A stretch of 64,000 nucleotides of DNA from Panorpa germanica (lineage: Eukaryota > Arthropoda > Insecta > Mecoptera > Panorpidae), in contig OY783210.1 in the NCBI GenBank assembly GCA_963678705.1, positions 20,647,331-20,711,330 on the forward strand, in the 5' to 3' direction. A program made the position numbers and the translations under genes. Positions 35,701 to 45,838 of this stretch are shown piece by piece. Each line of letters begins with the position of its first letter. Position 1 is the first letter of the stretch. The notes beneath the pieces were generated by a model. The model saw nothing but the letters and a program-made list of their open reading frames with translations, was not told where the DNA came from and did not search any database.

Positions 35701-36050
35701 ATGTAAACTATTTTTGTATTTAAAACTGGCCACTCATCGTCATTCTATCCTGCCAAATGGAGTGTCGACACTCCAAAAGTGTCATCTTCTCGTAATAGTG
35801 AATAATCTCTTGCCTATACGTTTAGAACAACACGTTTTAAATTAAAGATATTCTTGCACGTAGAATTCGTATTTTTTAGAAAAATCTTCATGTTTAAAAT
35901 GTAAATTTTTTATCCAGTGACGAGAGTGAATTGGGACTTTTTTTTTACGTAATTCAACAAGTTAATCAAAAGAAGCAATATTTTTTAGTAGTGTAAATAT
36001 TTTATATCTCTTTTGTTCTCATATATTTTCTAAAGAGAAGTCCTGAATTA
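35695..36050 (+). repeat. 350-bp interspersed repeat, copy 2
   Basis: Same family as 29597-29946. The right third, from ACGTAATTCAACAAGTT to TCCTGAATTA, is almost unchanged while the middle differs by substitutions and indels. No inverted ends are evident. Confidence 0.7.
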
Positions 36051-36054
36051 ATGG

Positions 36055-36925
36055 ACTAGAGGAGTTTTGTCATTATAAAACTTTAAATAAGGAAATTTTA
36101 GAATTCAGTATATACGAATCGTACTACGACTCTCTCAGTATTTATTGTTTAAATTAAAACATGGCTTTTTCGGTAAAGATTTATTTTAGAACTTTGTAAA
36201 ATATTTTAGTGAATATCAATGAGTAAAAAGCATTAGTTTTACAATAGTTACATATTACACTGTATCTAGATACAGATACAGAGCATGAAAATGTATCTAG
36301 ATATTTAGCAGGTAATTTCAAACGAGTTTTAGAAGATTTCCATTATGAAAATAAATAGGGAATGTTCACCTTTCAAAATACTTCCTGTTTCCTCTTCCAT
36401 TACATTATAAATAATATTTATATCTTTGTAGAGTATTTAATACAGGGGTAATATTAAACATATCTATGCATAAGCACGTAGATGTGTCGAGTACGATCTC
36501 GGTGCAAACTCAGTACACGTGCACGACGCTGACGCCCTCGTTAAATATTTAATACACTTGTTAAATAGTCATTAATTTAATTTTATGTTTATTTTTTATG
36601 CTTGTGTAAACGTTTTATGATATACTTGATATTACATATATCTTATCATAGAAATGTACTTAAATGTTTATTTTATATTAAAATCGTTATTATTAAATTG
36701 TGAAACGGAAGCTTAATGTTATTACGTTCAATTTTTATGAATTTGTTGTTAACATTAATGAAAGAAATAGTAAATGACTCTGGTTTGAGATACGTCGGAC
36801 ATTATTTGTTGGTATCTTATTTGAGAAAACGCATTTTATTATCATAACGTTAAAATAGTGTTTTAGCGTTAGCGTTACGCTGCAAAGTTTTCATGTAACG
36901 GTATATAACGTTATGAAATAGATAA
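36055..36925. other. AT-rich non-coding stretch
   Basis: GTATCTAGATAC-type palindromes near 36262 and 36292 and a GC-richer CACGTGCACG patch near 36517; no gene seen. Confidence 0.4.
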
Positions 36926-36928
36926 ATG

Positions 36929-36930
<2 letters not shown>

Positions 36931-36982
<52 letters not shown>

Positions 36983-36988
36983 CTCTCT
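36931..36988. repeat. Compound microsatellite (AT)n(CT)n
   Basis: About 24 AT units at 36931-36978, followed by about five CT units. Confidence 0.97.
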
Positions 36989-37297
36989 AAAAAGTGACAT
37001 TGTTTGGTAAAAGCGATGTTGTCGGTGTTGCCAAATATACAACAAGGTATTTATTATTAAGCGATTTGCGCTATCCTTAACTGTACTGACGAATCTTGTA
37101 AAACTTATCTTAAACATTTGACGGATTAAACGTCTAGACTAATAAATGACTGCAGGGAACCTTCTTGTTAAAAAATTTTGTTAGTGTTGTCTCTATTTGT
37201 TCAATGTATTCAACTGTTGTTGTCTCTATCTTTCTAAGACAAAAACATTAATACAGTAGTGTTTTCAGAATAGTTACATATTGCATATCATCTTCAC

Positions 37298-37426
37298 CGA
37301 GTGTGTATGTCTAATTTGAGCTCGAGGATTATTTTTAAAGTTATTAACAAAATTGTTGATCATAACGGCAATCAAAGAAACGCCACATGCAATATAAGTA
37401 AGAGCTTTCAAGAAGGGGATAACAGT
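37298..37426 (-). CDS. Candidate exon with a membrane-spanning segment
   Basis: On the minus strand a segment open for 43 codons lies between an AATCAG acceptor (exon start 37426) and the donor CTCG|GTGAAG (exon end 37298), phase 0 at both ends. It encodes a hydrophobic stretch KALTYIACGVSLIAVMINNF followed by a polar tail. If the donor is not used the frame ends at a TAA at 37274. An alternative acceptor is AAAACAG at 37452. It lies 1.1 kb downstream of the stronger candidate 38557-38789 in the same phase, so the two may be consecutive exons of one membrane protein. Acceptor quality is modest. Confidence 0.3.
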
Positions 37427-37489
37427 CTGATTTAGTGTGATATAATTGAAGCTGTTTTTACATAACATTACGCAATAGAAATGTTATGT

Positions 37490-38550
37490 TACAGATATGT
37501 AACTATATTTTAACTGACTTAGAATCAAGACTGTACTTTTCAATGTCGAAAACAACCATAAAAATACCCGCACATGCTTCTATCATAACTACAGATTATC
37601 TTAAAAACTTTTCAAGAAGATTTTGTTTTCTGTTTGTTTAATTTTAATTAAAAATTTTCTTAATATGAATTTTTACACCTTCTTGTATTATCTCTTTTTA
37701 ATTTATACAATATTTCTCATTACGATAATAATAAAGTAAAAGTTTTTCTTTCAAAAAATTTCTACTTAAAATTATCTTAATATTATCAACAAACAAGTAG
37801 GAGCCCATTTTAAAACCCCCAGGGTAGGAAAAGATTCTGTAAACCAACCCTTAACGGATAATTGTAAATTGTAAATTAAATAAATATTTGACGTTTATTC
37901 GCTTTGCATGCAACTTTACTGAAAGATAAAAAGAAAATTATAATTAATTTTAAAAAGGGTTGTGTTATATGACAAGGGGATGTATATATATTTGTTTGTA
38001 TAGAAAAATTTGTATCACAGATTATTAGTAAAATTAAAAAATATCATTCATAATATTACACTTCAAACAAAAACGTTAAGGAACTTTTAAAATAACACAA
38101 TTTTTTATATTTTTATCAAATTAGCAAGAATATAACCTTGAAAATCTTTTAACAAAAAAAAACAGTATTTTTGTAGTTCTAGTATCATGCGTTCTCTCTA
38201 TTTTTCTATGATAAAGATAAACGTGCATCCACTCTAATTTGAATAATAGTTTGTCCGCTAGAAAGATGTGAAATTAATGATCCATTTCTAGGTTTATTAT
38301 CTAATTTGTATAATATTGCACTTAAAAAATACTGCAGTTACTTAATTAAGAATAATTACATCAAATATTAATTGATGTTTTAGAATAATTATGTTATTAT
38401 TCTGTTACTTCATCTTCAACTAATTTTTAATTTATGTGAATTGTTTTAAACATGTTTAAAAACTATTACAAACGATCTTTCTGTTTTTGGAAATATCTTT
38501 AGTTATTCTAAAAGAGATGAGACATTGATTTATGTCCCATCATCAATGAA
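37490..38550. other. AT-rich non-coding stretch (possible intron)
   Basis: No frame or repeat of note. If the two flanking exon candidates are real, this is their intron. Confidence 0.4.
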
Positions 38551-38556
38551 TATTAC

Positions 38557-38789
38557 CTGCATTAGTAAAGTGATATTAATAGCACACAAAATGGCGGCAG
38601 CAACTAATGCAGAAACAGTAGCTTCATAATGTATAAAGCATTGCAAGTCACATGAGCGATTTATGTCCCCAAATGAATCAATCACCTGACCAGGCACTCT
38701 ACCGTCTACCTGGGCAAACACTGCCATGAGAATTGCGGTCTCCATATTAGAATATAGTGCACAAGTTGATTTAATGTCTCCGTCTATTA
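38557..38789 (-). CDS. Candidate coding exon of a membrane protein
   Basis: On the minus strand the acceptor GCAATTTCTTTAG (exon start 38789) opens a frame that stays clear for 77 codons. It ends at the donor ATGCAG|GTAATA (exon end 38557) in phase 0. The peptide has balanced composition, four cysteines or so, and a clear hydrophobic helix ATVSALVAAAILCAINITLL near its C-terminus. Two stretches within it, GDIKSTCALYS and GDINRSCDLQC, look alike. The layout (G-D-[IF]...C.L, then a Cys, then a membrane helix) faintly recalls TMEM179-like four-helix proteins, but I cannot name the family. A methionine at 38745 could be an alternative start. It is the best host-exon candidate here. Confidence 0.45.
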
Positions 38790-38794
38790 CTAAA

Positions 38795-39267
38795 GAAATT
38801 GCTACGATTTATTAAGGAAATTCAAGAAATATTTGTTAGAGAATATAAAAATATAGAAAACTCGATTATTATTGGTTCGTATATTATTCTTTATAAGGAC
38901 ATATAGGACGTCTAGCTGTAAAATTAACATTAAAAACCAATCAAAAAGTGTATATACTATTTATGTACATGTTATGTAAAACTTGCAGAACATTTAAAAG
39001 ATCTAGTTTCTAATTAAAAGCTTGTTTTTAATTAAGAATATCAGTTTTACTAACTTTAGTTGTTAGGTCCTTTTGCAAATTAATTTTAATATGTGAGTAT
39101 TTGCTTAAAGGCCCTATACATACTTGCTGGTTGATTTGCTCGGCTTGACGATAACTGGTAACACGAGCCAAGCTCGCCAACATATCAATCCGTATTTTTC
39201 TAAGTTTTTAGAGAATACAGTAATATAAAATTCATAGTGTGAGAGACATAGTGCAAGGGTACAGTGC
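38795..39267. other. Non-coding flank of the LTR element
   Basis: No gene seen. The last four bases before the LTR (39268-39271, CAGT) are the left copy of the target-site duplication. Confidence 0.5.
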
Positions 39268-39628
39268 CAGTTGTAACAGTCCCATATATATATATAGATT
39301 ATTATAGATTCATTAATTATTGATAATATATTTTAACTAACTATTTAGGAACCATTGGATGGTTCAAATACAAAGTAGTTTTAATAGTTTTAGGCGTCTA
39401 AATGTCGCGAACTTTGTTTAAATTAAGTATAGCTTTATCGATAGAACCATGTTCGTATATTAGTATAATATTCAAAATAGCTGACACAGTATTTACAATA
39501 ACTTTTTAAGAGAAATATTAACTAACTTCCTTTGTTTAAGACACGTGTAGCTTGGCACGTGGAGACCAAAGCCATGATGACGGAATAAGTTTAAATGAGG
39601 TCATCTTTTGAAACAAAGAGCTTTAAGC

Positions 39629-39666
39629 TATATAAACTGAGTTTAAGAAAGGAGAGGGGATCAGTC
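39629..39666 (+). promoter_or_regulatory. LTR core promoter: TATA box and initiator
   Basis: TATATAAA at 39629-39636 is followed 32 nt later by TCAGTC at 39661-39666, matching the arthropod initiator TCAGTY. Transcription would begin near the A at 39663, marking the U3/R border. The same pair occurs in the 3' LTR at 46196 and 46228. Confidence 0.75.
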
Positions 39667-39855
39667 CATCTTTGATCACGGATCATTCCATCTTGATCAA
39701 GAGTCAGTACATTGAGGCCCAGTTGAAAGGTCTTTCTAGACAGACCCCGTCAAAGAGGGAGTAGCGCCCCTTAGTCGGTGGTTCGGGTATTAGTCAGTCG
39801 CTTTGACATAAAGATTATTAAAATTACTAAGATTTGTATTAATTAAGTTTTGAAT

Positions 39856-39936
39856 AATAAAGAATTAAGTGTTAAGGATTCCCTTGTTTTAATTGTAAAA
39901 GTACTTAGAATTAACGGTCGTGTCGCGTTAAATAAA
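39856..39936 (+). terminator. LTR polyadenylation signals
   Basis: AATAAA occurs at 39856-39861 and again at 39931-39936, downstream of the predicted start. The second is followed by a TGATTGTCC stretch where cleavage could occur, so R would end near 39950. In the 3' LTR the equivalents are at 46423 and 46498. Confidence 0.55.
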
Positions 39937-40209
39937 GTGATTGTCCAAAGCAGAGGAAGCTGCCTGCAGAGAAAGTACAAAAAGTAAGTAAAACCTAATA
40001 TATTTATGAAATATAATTAGATGAGGTAATAAGTCCTGAATGATAAAGAAGCCTCCACAATTAGCAGAATTAGCTTGGTCATCCGACTCAAGGGGAACCA
40101 GATCCCCATAAACGAACTTTCGCATGAGACGATTGTAGTATCGCTCTCATAAAATAAGTAACTACCACCATCTATATAGATGGTAGATATAAGGGGTAGG
40201 GTTACATTT

Positions 40210-40227
40210 TGGTGTCAGAAGTGGGAT
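40210..40227 (+). other. Primer-binding site, tRNA-Leu
   Basis: TGGTGTCAGAAGTGGGAT lies three bases inside the 5' LTR. It is complementary to the 3' end ATCCCACTTCTGACA-CCA of an insect tRNA-Leu as I know it, so minus-strand synthesis would be primed by that tRNA. tRNA-Leu priming is known for some Ty3/Gypsy elements of the mdg3 type. Confidence 0.8.
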
Positions 40228-40239
40228 CAATTAAAAGAA

Positions 40240-40560
40240 AAAGAAAGGTGTATTGAAAAGAGGTGTATTAAAAGAGAAATATGTTAAAAGAGAGGTATTG
40301 AAATTGTGGGGTCATATAAAAGAAAAAGGGTATAGAAATTGTAAGGTATTTTAAAAGAGAGATACGTTAAAAAAGGTATTAAAATTGTGGGGTGTTAAAA
40401 AGGCAGAAATTTGAGTAATTGGGAAAAAAGGCATTAAGTGGAAAATTTAATTTGAGAAAATAAAGGGATAAATCTTAGTAACTGGGAAAAAGAAATAAAA
40501 ATAAGTTTTATTAATTGTGAAAAAAAGGAATAAATTGTAGTAACTGGGAAAAAAGGATTA
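40240..40560 (+). repeat. Imperfect short repeats in the leader
   Basis: Variants of AAAAGAGAGGTATT-AAATTGTGGGGT and AGTAACTGGGAAAAA recur several times. The sense strand is nearly free of C. Being in the untranslated leader next to the primer site, the region could contribute to packaging or dimerisation, which is inference. Confidence 0.5.
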
Positions 40561-40568
40561 ATTGGGTT

Positions 40569-40672
40569 AAAGAAATATAGCTTATTAATTGCAACTAGCA
40601 ACTGCATATTAATAATTAAAAAAGAGATATAGTTTATTAATTGCAACTAGCAACTGCATATTAATAATTAGA
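40569..40672 (+). repeat. 52-bp tandem duplication in the leader
   Basis: Two near-identical units, each containing TTATTAATTGCAACTAGCAA and CTGCATATTAATAATTA, with few substitutions. Confidence 0.85.
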
Positions 40673-40738
40673 AAAGAACAGATATAAGAATAATTGTGAC
40701 GATACAGTACATAAAGCTTAACGCTGGTTTCTGTGTCT

Positions 40739-40755
40739 TCAGGTTCGATTCCTGA
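40739..40755 (+). other. tRNA T-arm-like hairpin with perfect B-box
   Basis: TCAGG-TTCGATT-CCTGA forms a 5-bp stem with a 7-nt loop, and GGTTCGATTCC (40742-40752) fits the pol III B-box consensus. No acceptor stem or A-box was found, so it is not a complete tRNA gene. Confidence 0.5.
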
Positions 40756-40997
40756 ATCAGTTTATATTCATATGTAATATATAGGGGTTTGGTAATTATT
40801 AGCTTATATTGTTTATGGACATATATGTAGTGAACGTATGCCTCATATATGTAATAGAAATGGTATTCATATAGAAAAGAATAATTGGACAAGAAAAAGT
40901 TTAAATAATTGAAAAATGGAATAATGTAACAAGGGTCTAAGAGATTTGTACAAGTTTATTAAAGAAAGTTTATTAAAGAAAAAGGAAAGATTTTAAA

Positions 40998-41192
40998 ATG
41001 TCAAATAGTACTGCAGTTATGTATTTAAATTTCGGAGAAATGTATCAGTGTTGTATAACATTTAAGAGAGTAATAAATGCGAGTGATTTATTAGGGTCAA
41101 ATAATAAAGGATCGGTACAGTTGGTTATAGCTACAGAAATACGAGTATATACCGCACAGTCAACAAAGATTTTGACAACGTTGTTTATATAA
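40998..41192 (+). CDS. Small upstream ORF in the leader
   Basis: A 64-codon ATG-initiated frame (MSNSTAVMYLNFGEMYQCC...) lies in the element's leader, ending 146 nt before the gag start. It has no recognisable domain. Unlike most chance frames nearby it uses G, S, V, T and A residues. It might be a relic of a longer coding region, a regulatory upstream ORF, or chance. Confidence 0.25.
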   Translation: MSNSTAVMYLNFGEMYQCCITFKRVINASDLLGSNNKGSVQLVIATEIRVYTAQSTKILTTLFI

Positions 41193-41338
41193 AGACTTGG
41201 AACGTAAATAAAGTAATTAATGAGTAATGATTGAATTTAACATGATTATTATAAAAACGGTAATATTTTGAAATGATTTTTGTAGAATGGTAATTAAATA
41301 TAACAAGAAATAATAGATTGATTTACGGGTATTAAAAA

Positions 41339-42700
41339 ATGGATAATCTAATAGATAGATTTAAAAAGTTGGAAGAAGGTTTACAGTTCTTACGGGTATT
41401 TGAAGAAAAAGATAGTATTACGTTATTTTTGAGTCAGTTAGAGGGAATATCAGATGCTTTTAGTTGGAATAATAAAGAAAGGGTTTTTGCATTATCGGTA
41501 AAGTTGAACGCAAAGGTTCTAGAATTTCTACATATTGTTTTAACTCGAACAGAATTAAAAGATTATGAAAAAATTAAGATAGAACTACTTAACAAATACA
41601 ATTGTCGTAGACCTGCAGAGTTAATGAAAGCAGAATTTGATTTTAATTCTTGTAAACAAAACCATGGAGAGTCTGTTTTTACATTTTCAGAAAGAGTAGC
41701 AGAATTAGCTAGAAAAACAATTAATATCAGTTTTGAACAAAATAAACGGGATTTACAATTAATGGAATTACAGCATAAGATTTTAAACAGATTTATATTG
41801 GGCTTACGTAACAGCTATTCTAGATTTGTTGATTACGAAAATCCAAAAACATTGGTCGAAGCCTTAGCTTTAGCAGAATATATAGAATTAAAAGAAAACC
41901 GAAGTACGTTAAGTAACAAATATGTACAAGATAGAGTAAATTTTGTTAGATTTGATAATGTTGAAAACGGAGATATAAACTCTAAAAAGTTCAGTGTAGC
42001 ATTAGACGAACTAAATGAAAGTTCAAAAGTAAATAAAATTGATAAAGATGACGTAAATACATCGATAGAATTAAACAGTGACAGGACAGATTTAGTCCAT
42101 AAAAATGATACGAACGAATTAGTTACCGAAGAAAATAATTTACATGCAAATAATGATATTAAAGTAGAATTTGAACAAGATAGCATTGTTAACGGGTTAG
42201 TAGAAACATGTCGGGATATTAATGGCTTAAATAAGGATACGATAGGAGTAGATAAACTATGTGAGAATATACACGAAAGTATAATTGATATAGAGATAGA
42301 AAAAATAGATTCAAGCCGCGATGATAAAGTTTTATTAAGTGAGGGCACTATAAACGAAATAATTACTGATGAAAAGAGAATTGGAAAAAATGTAAAAGGT
42401 ATAAAGGAATCAGAAAAGGTAACAGATAGAATAGTTGCGAACACTATGAGCTTAAGCCTAGAAGAAAATATACATGTTGAGAGAGAAAATATTGCTATTG
42501 TTTTAAGAAAAAGAGAGTATAATTTGCAGAGTAAATTGATTGATTTATTAATGATGAGTAATTTTAAAAGATTAATTTTAGGAATTTTCGCACTTATTAA
42601 ATTAAGCATTTATTTCATGATTCTAATTAAGACGATGTTCAAGGAAACATTAGTAGTAAGCGTTAAACAGATTAATTTGCCGTTAGACATTAGAGAATAA
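41339..42700 (+). CDS. gag: Gag-like capsid protein with C-terminal hydrophobic segment
   Basis: The 453-residue protein starts at ATG 41339 after TATTAAAAA. Residues about 25-190 have the retrotransposon Gag (capsid) pattern: FLSQLEGISDAFSW (30-43), KIELLNKYN (80-88), ESVFTFSERV (111-120), RFILGLR (151-157) and PKTLVEALALAEYIE (169-183). Residues about 195-400 are acidic, Asn/Asp/Glu/Lys-rich and probably disordered. Near the C-terminus, LILGIFALIKLSIYFMILIK (412-431) is hydrophobic enough to span a membrane and is followed by a short polar tail. No CCHC zinc knuckle is visible, which also holds for several errantivirus-type Gags. The gene is intact in a young element, so it is probably functional. 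A 258-residue antisense frame is a shadow of this gene. Confidence 0.85.
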   Translation: MDNLIDRFKKLEEGLQFLRVFEEKDSITLFLSQLEGISDAFSWNNKERVFALSVKLNAKVLEFLHIVLTRTELKDYEKIKIELLNKYNCRRPAELMKAEFDFNSCKQNHGESVFTFSERVAELARKTINISFEQNKRDLQLMELQHKILNRFILGLRNSYSRFVDYENPKTLVEALALAEYIELKENRSTLSNKYVQDRVNFVRFDNVENGDINSKKFSVALDELNESSKVNKIDKDDVNTSIELNSDRTDLVHKNDTNELVTEENNLHANNDIKVEFEQDSIVNGLVETCRDINGLNKDTIGVDKLCENIHESIIDIEIEKIDSSRDDKVLLSEGTINEIITDEKRIGKNVKGIKESEKVTDRIVANTMSLSLEENIHVERENIAIVLRKREYNLQSKLIDLLMMSNFKRLILGIFALIKLSIYFMILIKTMFKETLVVSVKQINLPLDIRE

Positions 42701-43082
42701 CAGAGGTATTTTAACCAGAAAAATCGGATAAAGATGATTGTTAATTGAACTAAAGTTGCATAGAATAAGAACATTTAAATGTTAGAATAGATCATAAGTA
42801 TCATTTTATAAAGTAACAATAAGAAGTTTTGGAAATAGGAAGGATAATTTTAACAGTAAACGTATTCTAGGGTGTCAAGATAGTTTTGTTTAAGAGTTAC
42901 ACAGTTGAGCTATTAAAATGATTTTTGAACATAAAGTATTGTAGCATTGCTGTTATAGACGTATGATTTTAAAAAGATTTGATATGAGTGCTAGCTAGGA
43001 ATTAAAGAGAACACAATTGATTTGCTATGAGTTATTTATTGACTAGGAGATATTTGAATACTGAAATAATGATGAAAATAAA

Positions 43083-43264
43083 GTATATGGAACTATTGAG
43101 TTATCGCCGAAAATGGAAATCGGTATGAACGGTTTAAAGGAAACCAAGAAGTATGGAACTATTGAGTTATCGCCGAAAATAGGAAATCGGTATGAATGGT
43201 TTATAGGAAACCCAGATGAACGGTTTATAGGAAACCCAGATGAACGGTTTAAAGGAAACCAGGA
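43083..43264 (+). repeat. Nested tandem repeats inside the LTR element
   Basis: A ~68-bp unit containing GGAACTATTGAGTTATCGCC and GAAATCGGTATGAA is repeated twice (from 43083 and 43151). It is followed by three ~25-bp units TGAACGGTTTATAGGAAACC (43192-43264). Stops interrupt all frames, so these are not peptide repeats. Confidence 0.85.
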
Positions 43265-45469
43265 AATTGAATAAGAAAAAGTTAGGAAGTACTAAAAGGT
43301 GTACAAATGAGCTACGGATAAGTAGATATTTATTGAATATGTAATAATGATTAGTTGCAAATCGACGTTGATGAAATAAAGAACACTCAAATTGGAATGA
43401 AGTAAAACAATTCGAAAAGTAATAAAACATACGGTCAGTAAAACAAACATTAACATAATGAGTAAAACATACAAGTAAAAGTAGACATTTTTCACACTCT
43501 AGTAATATATTATGATACATTAAGATATAGGATTAACAATTAATTCGTTATGATAAAGTTAAATATATAATTAGGATTTTGATTTTAAGAAATTTAAAAC
43601 AGAAAAGTAAATAATGGCTTAAAGTTTAAAGAAAACTTGAGATTTAAATAGAACGGTAAAAAACGATATCAAAGGGTTAAGAAACATAATAATTGAACAG
43701 CGTAATTTGAATAATGTGTAAGAGCATAGAATTGGAATAAAAATATAAACTTTTGTTACAGACATAAACTAGGTTAAGGTCAATTTAAAAAAGGGATTAT
43801 TTAATCGTTAAAATAGTTAAATAGGGACTAATATGGTACTTTAATATTTTACGAGTAAAAGAAACATAAAAACAGAAAGGTCATGGAGTTGAGAAAATAA
43901 ACATATAATTAGGCACTAAAGTTATTTGTAACAGATGTATTGAAATTCGAGTCAGAAAGGTCATAGAAGATATTAACACTTGAGAATATAAGTGAACATA
44001 AATAAGATTTCTAACAGGGGGTTGGAGAACATAAATTAGATAAGGGTACAATAATATACAAATTAGACCAGAAGTTACAGATATACGAAACATGAGTAAC
44101 AATAACGTTTAAAGAATAATTATTTTTATTGTTTTATTGAGATATACTAATGCTATATAATTTCAGATGACAGATACATGATGAATACAGCAAACAGGAT
44201 GAGATGACTTATTTGAAGATTTTATATCATAAATATTGAATAAATTAAAATGTTTTTCTGTTCACAGATCGTTTTGGAAATTTTAATGGAGAAAGAAGAA
44301 GATTTTAAAATTGATAAGAGGTATTCATTGAAAATTTGAACACTTGTAATGTTAAATTGCATTGAGATATAATATAGAGAAAAAGAAATTTTATTTTGTG
44401 AAACACATGTATTACTACATGCGAATATAAAAAGTCGATTAAATTCAAGTAACAAGTGTTGAAGTTTAATAATTATGTTTACCTTGACTAAAGTATTTGA
44501 GTAAAGTATCCATCAAGTTAAGATTTTGTTGTTTAAAAATAATAAATAGATTTAAAAATAATTTTTGATATAACCATGTTTAGAATAATGTTTTGATTTG
44601 AAAGAAATAAATATAATAAATTTGTTATGGAAAAATACAGTAAATGAGAATAAGTTCATTAAAATATTCGTTAATAAAAGTATAAATTAAAGTATGGAAT
44701 ATTGATTCTAAATTTAAGAGAAAAGTTAAATTTGTATTTTAATTAAAGAAAAAAATATGTTTACATTAAATTTCATTGTTATGTAGAATTAACAGTAGTT
44801 TGCAAGAGGTATGGAAATAATTTATGGCATAAATATTGCAAAGTTGGAAAACATATATAGAACAATCAAAGAAAAAAAAAGTAATAAGAAGAGATTGATG
44901 ATATTTAAAAAAGAAACACATGCCGTAAGATATTTACATGTTACGTTTAAAATATAATTAAAATAACTAGAAATTAAGAGATGCTATGAAATAAATTCAT
45001 ATTTTGTAATGACTATAACTTCTAAGTAAAGTTAATCGAATTATTAGTAAAAGATTTGTTATGTCAATTGTAAGAAATTATAGAAAAGAAGACAGAAAAT
45101 GAATTTATAATTAAGATAATTACGTAAGGGTATAAATTGCAGCATTTACAACAACGAGGAACTGAAGGATGAGACAAGTAGTTCATTTTCATAATGCGTA
45201 AGACTAAGGTAATAAGTGTGAATACTTGAACGAGTCAATGATCGAAGGTACGAGAGGAACTACCAGAATGCAAGTCGTTATGAGATGAAGATTCCGATGA
45301 AATCGATGCATATTGAAAGATGAAGAAAACAATACGAAAATGACGAAGTCTGTGAATAATCGAGAAGAAATTGAGGGTCTAAGAAAGTGAAGCAGTAATC
45401 ACTTAAGAAGAAAACATAATCATGTGTGTACTACAAGTATTGTAAACAGAACAAGAATTTACAAATACT

Positions 45470-45637
45470 ATGGACCATCAAAAACTATTAGTATTGTTTA
45501 TACGGAAATATGAAGCCAGATGCAAAGCAGTAGGGAAGGACGCATTCGAAAACAAAACCGAGGCAGAGCGTATTCGAAACGAAGAAAAGTATTCACTTAT
45601 TTATCAAAGTTACTCGCATATTGTTATGAAACTATGA
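45470..45637 (+). CDS. Short ORF near the 3' LTR
   Basis: An ATG-initiated 55-codon frame (MDHQKLLVLFIRKYEARCKA... ending ...HIVMKL) stands out from the stop-rich sequence around it by its mixed charged composition. No domain is recognised. Its position before the 3' LTR is where an accessory or spliced gene could sit. It may be chance. Confidence 0.25.
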   Translation: MDHQKLLVLFIRKYEARCKAVGKDAFENKTEAERIRNEEKYSLIYQSYSHIVMKL

Positions 45638-45823
45638 GAATGAAAATCACCTACATAAAGCAGATAAAGAAGAATTATTTTAATTATCAACGACTATATA
45701 TGATTGATTTATTGATTTAAATTTTAAATTACATTTATTTTATTAAGGTTTCAATTATGAATGAATCTAGAAATACGGGAAAGACTAATAAAATTATAAT
45801 CATTGGATTATAGATTTTAATTT

Positions 45824-45838
45824 AAAAACGGGAAGCAA
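45824..45838 (+). other. Polypurine tract
   Basis: AAAAACGGGAAGCAA directly precedes the 3' LTR, in the position where plus-strand DNA synthesis is primed. It is interrupted by two C residues. Confidence 0.65.

Larger units (their letters stand above)
39272..40206 (+). repeat. 5' LTR
   Basis: TGT...ACA-bounded LTR of 935 bp, identical by eye to 45839-46773. It includes a TATA box and initiator, two AATAAA signals, and near its end the perfect 18-bp palindrome ACCATCTATATAGATGGT (40167-40184). A donor-like AAA|GTAAGT lies in U5 near 39979. The 65-residue minus-strand frame present in both LTRs has no recognisable domain and is probably chance. Confidence 0.97.
42701..45823 (+). other. Long A-rich interior without recognisable coding sequence
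   Basis: In place of pol, 3.1 kb of A-rich, C-poor sequence holds only short frames. No RT (Y/F-x-D-D), integrase (HHCC, DDE) or protease (D-S/T-G) motif was seen in any frame. The region holds the tandem repeats at 43083-43264 and a 55-codon ORF at 45470-45637. It may be filler keeping the RNA at packageable length, or carry cis signals. Confidence 0.7.

Noticed and set aside
36929..37117. Minus-strand frame ending in Tyr-Ile repeats
   Set aside because: The repeat part is the AT microsatellite read in frame.
39928..40125. 65-codon minus-strand frame repeated in both LTRs (also 46495-46692)
   Set aside because: Repeated only because the LTRs are identical; no recognisable domain, and U5 is not expected to encode protein.
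40690..40765. Possible complete tRNA gene around the B-box in the LTR element leader
   Set aside because: Only the T-arm folds; no acceptor stem, D-arm or A-box could be found.
41833..42609. 258-codon minus-strand open frame
   Set aside because: Antisense shadow of gag; Ser/Leu/Ile-rich with no recognisable domain.
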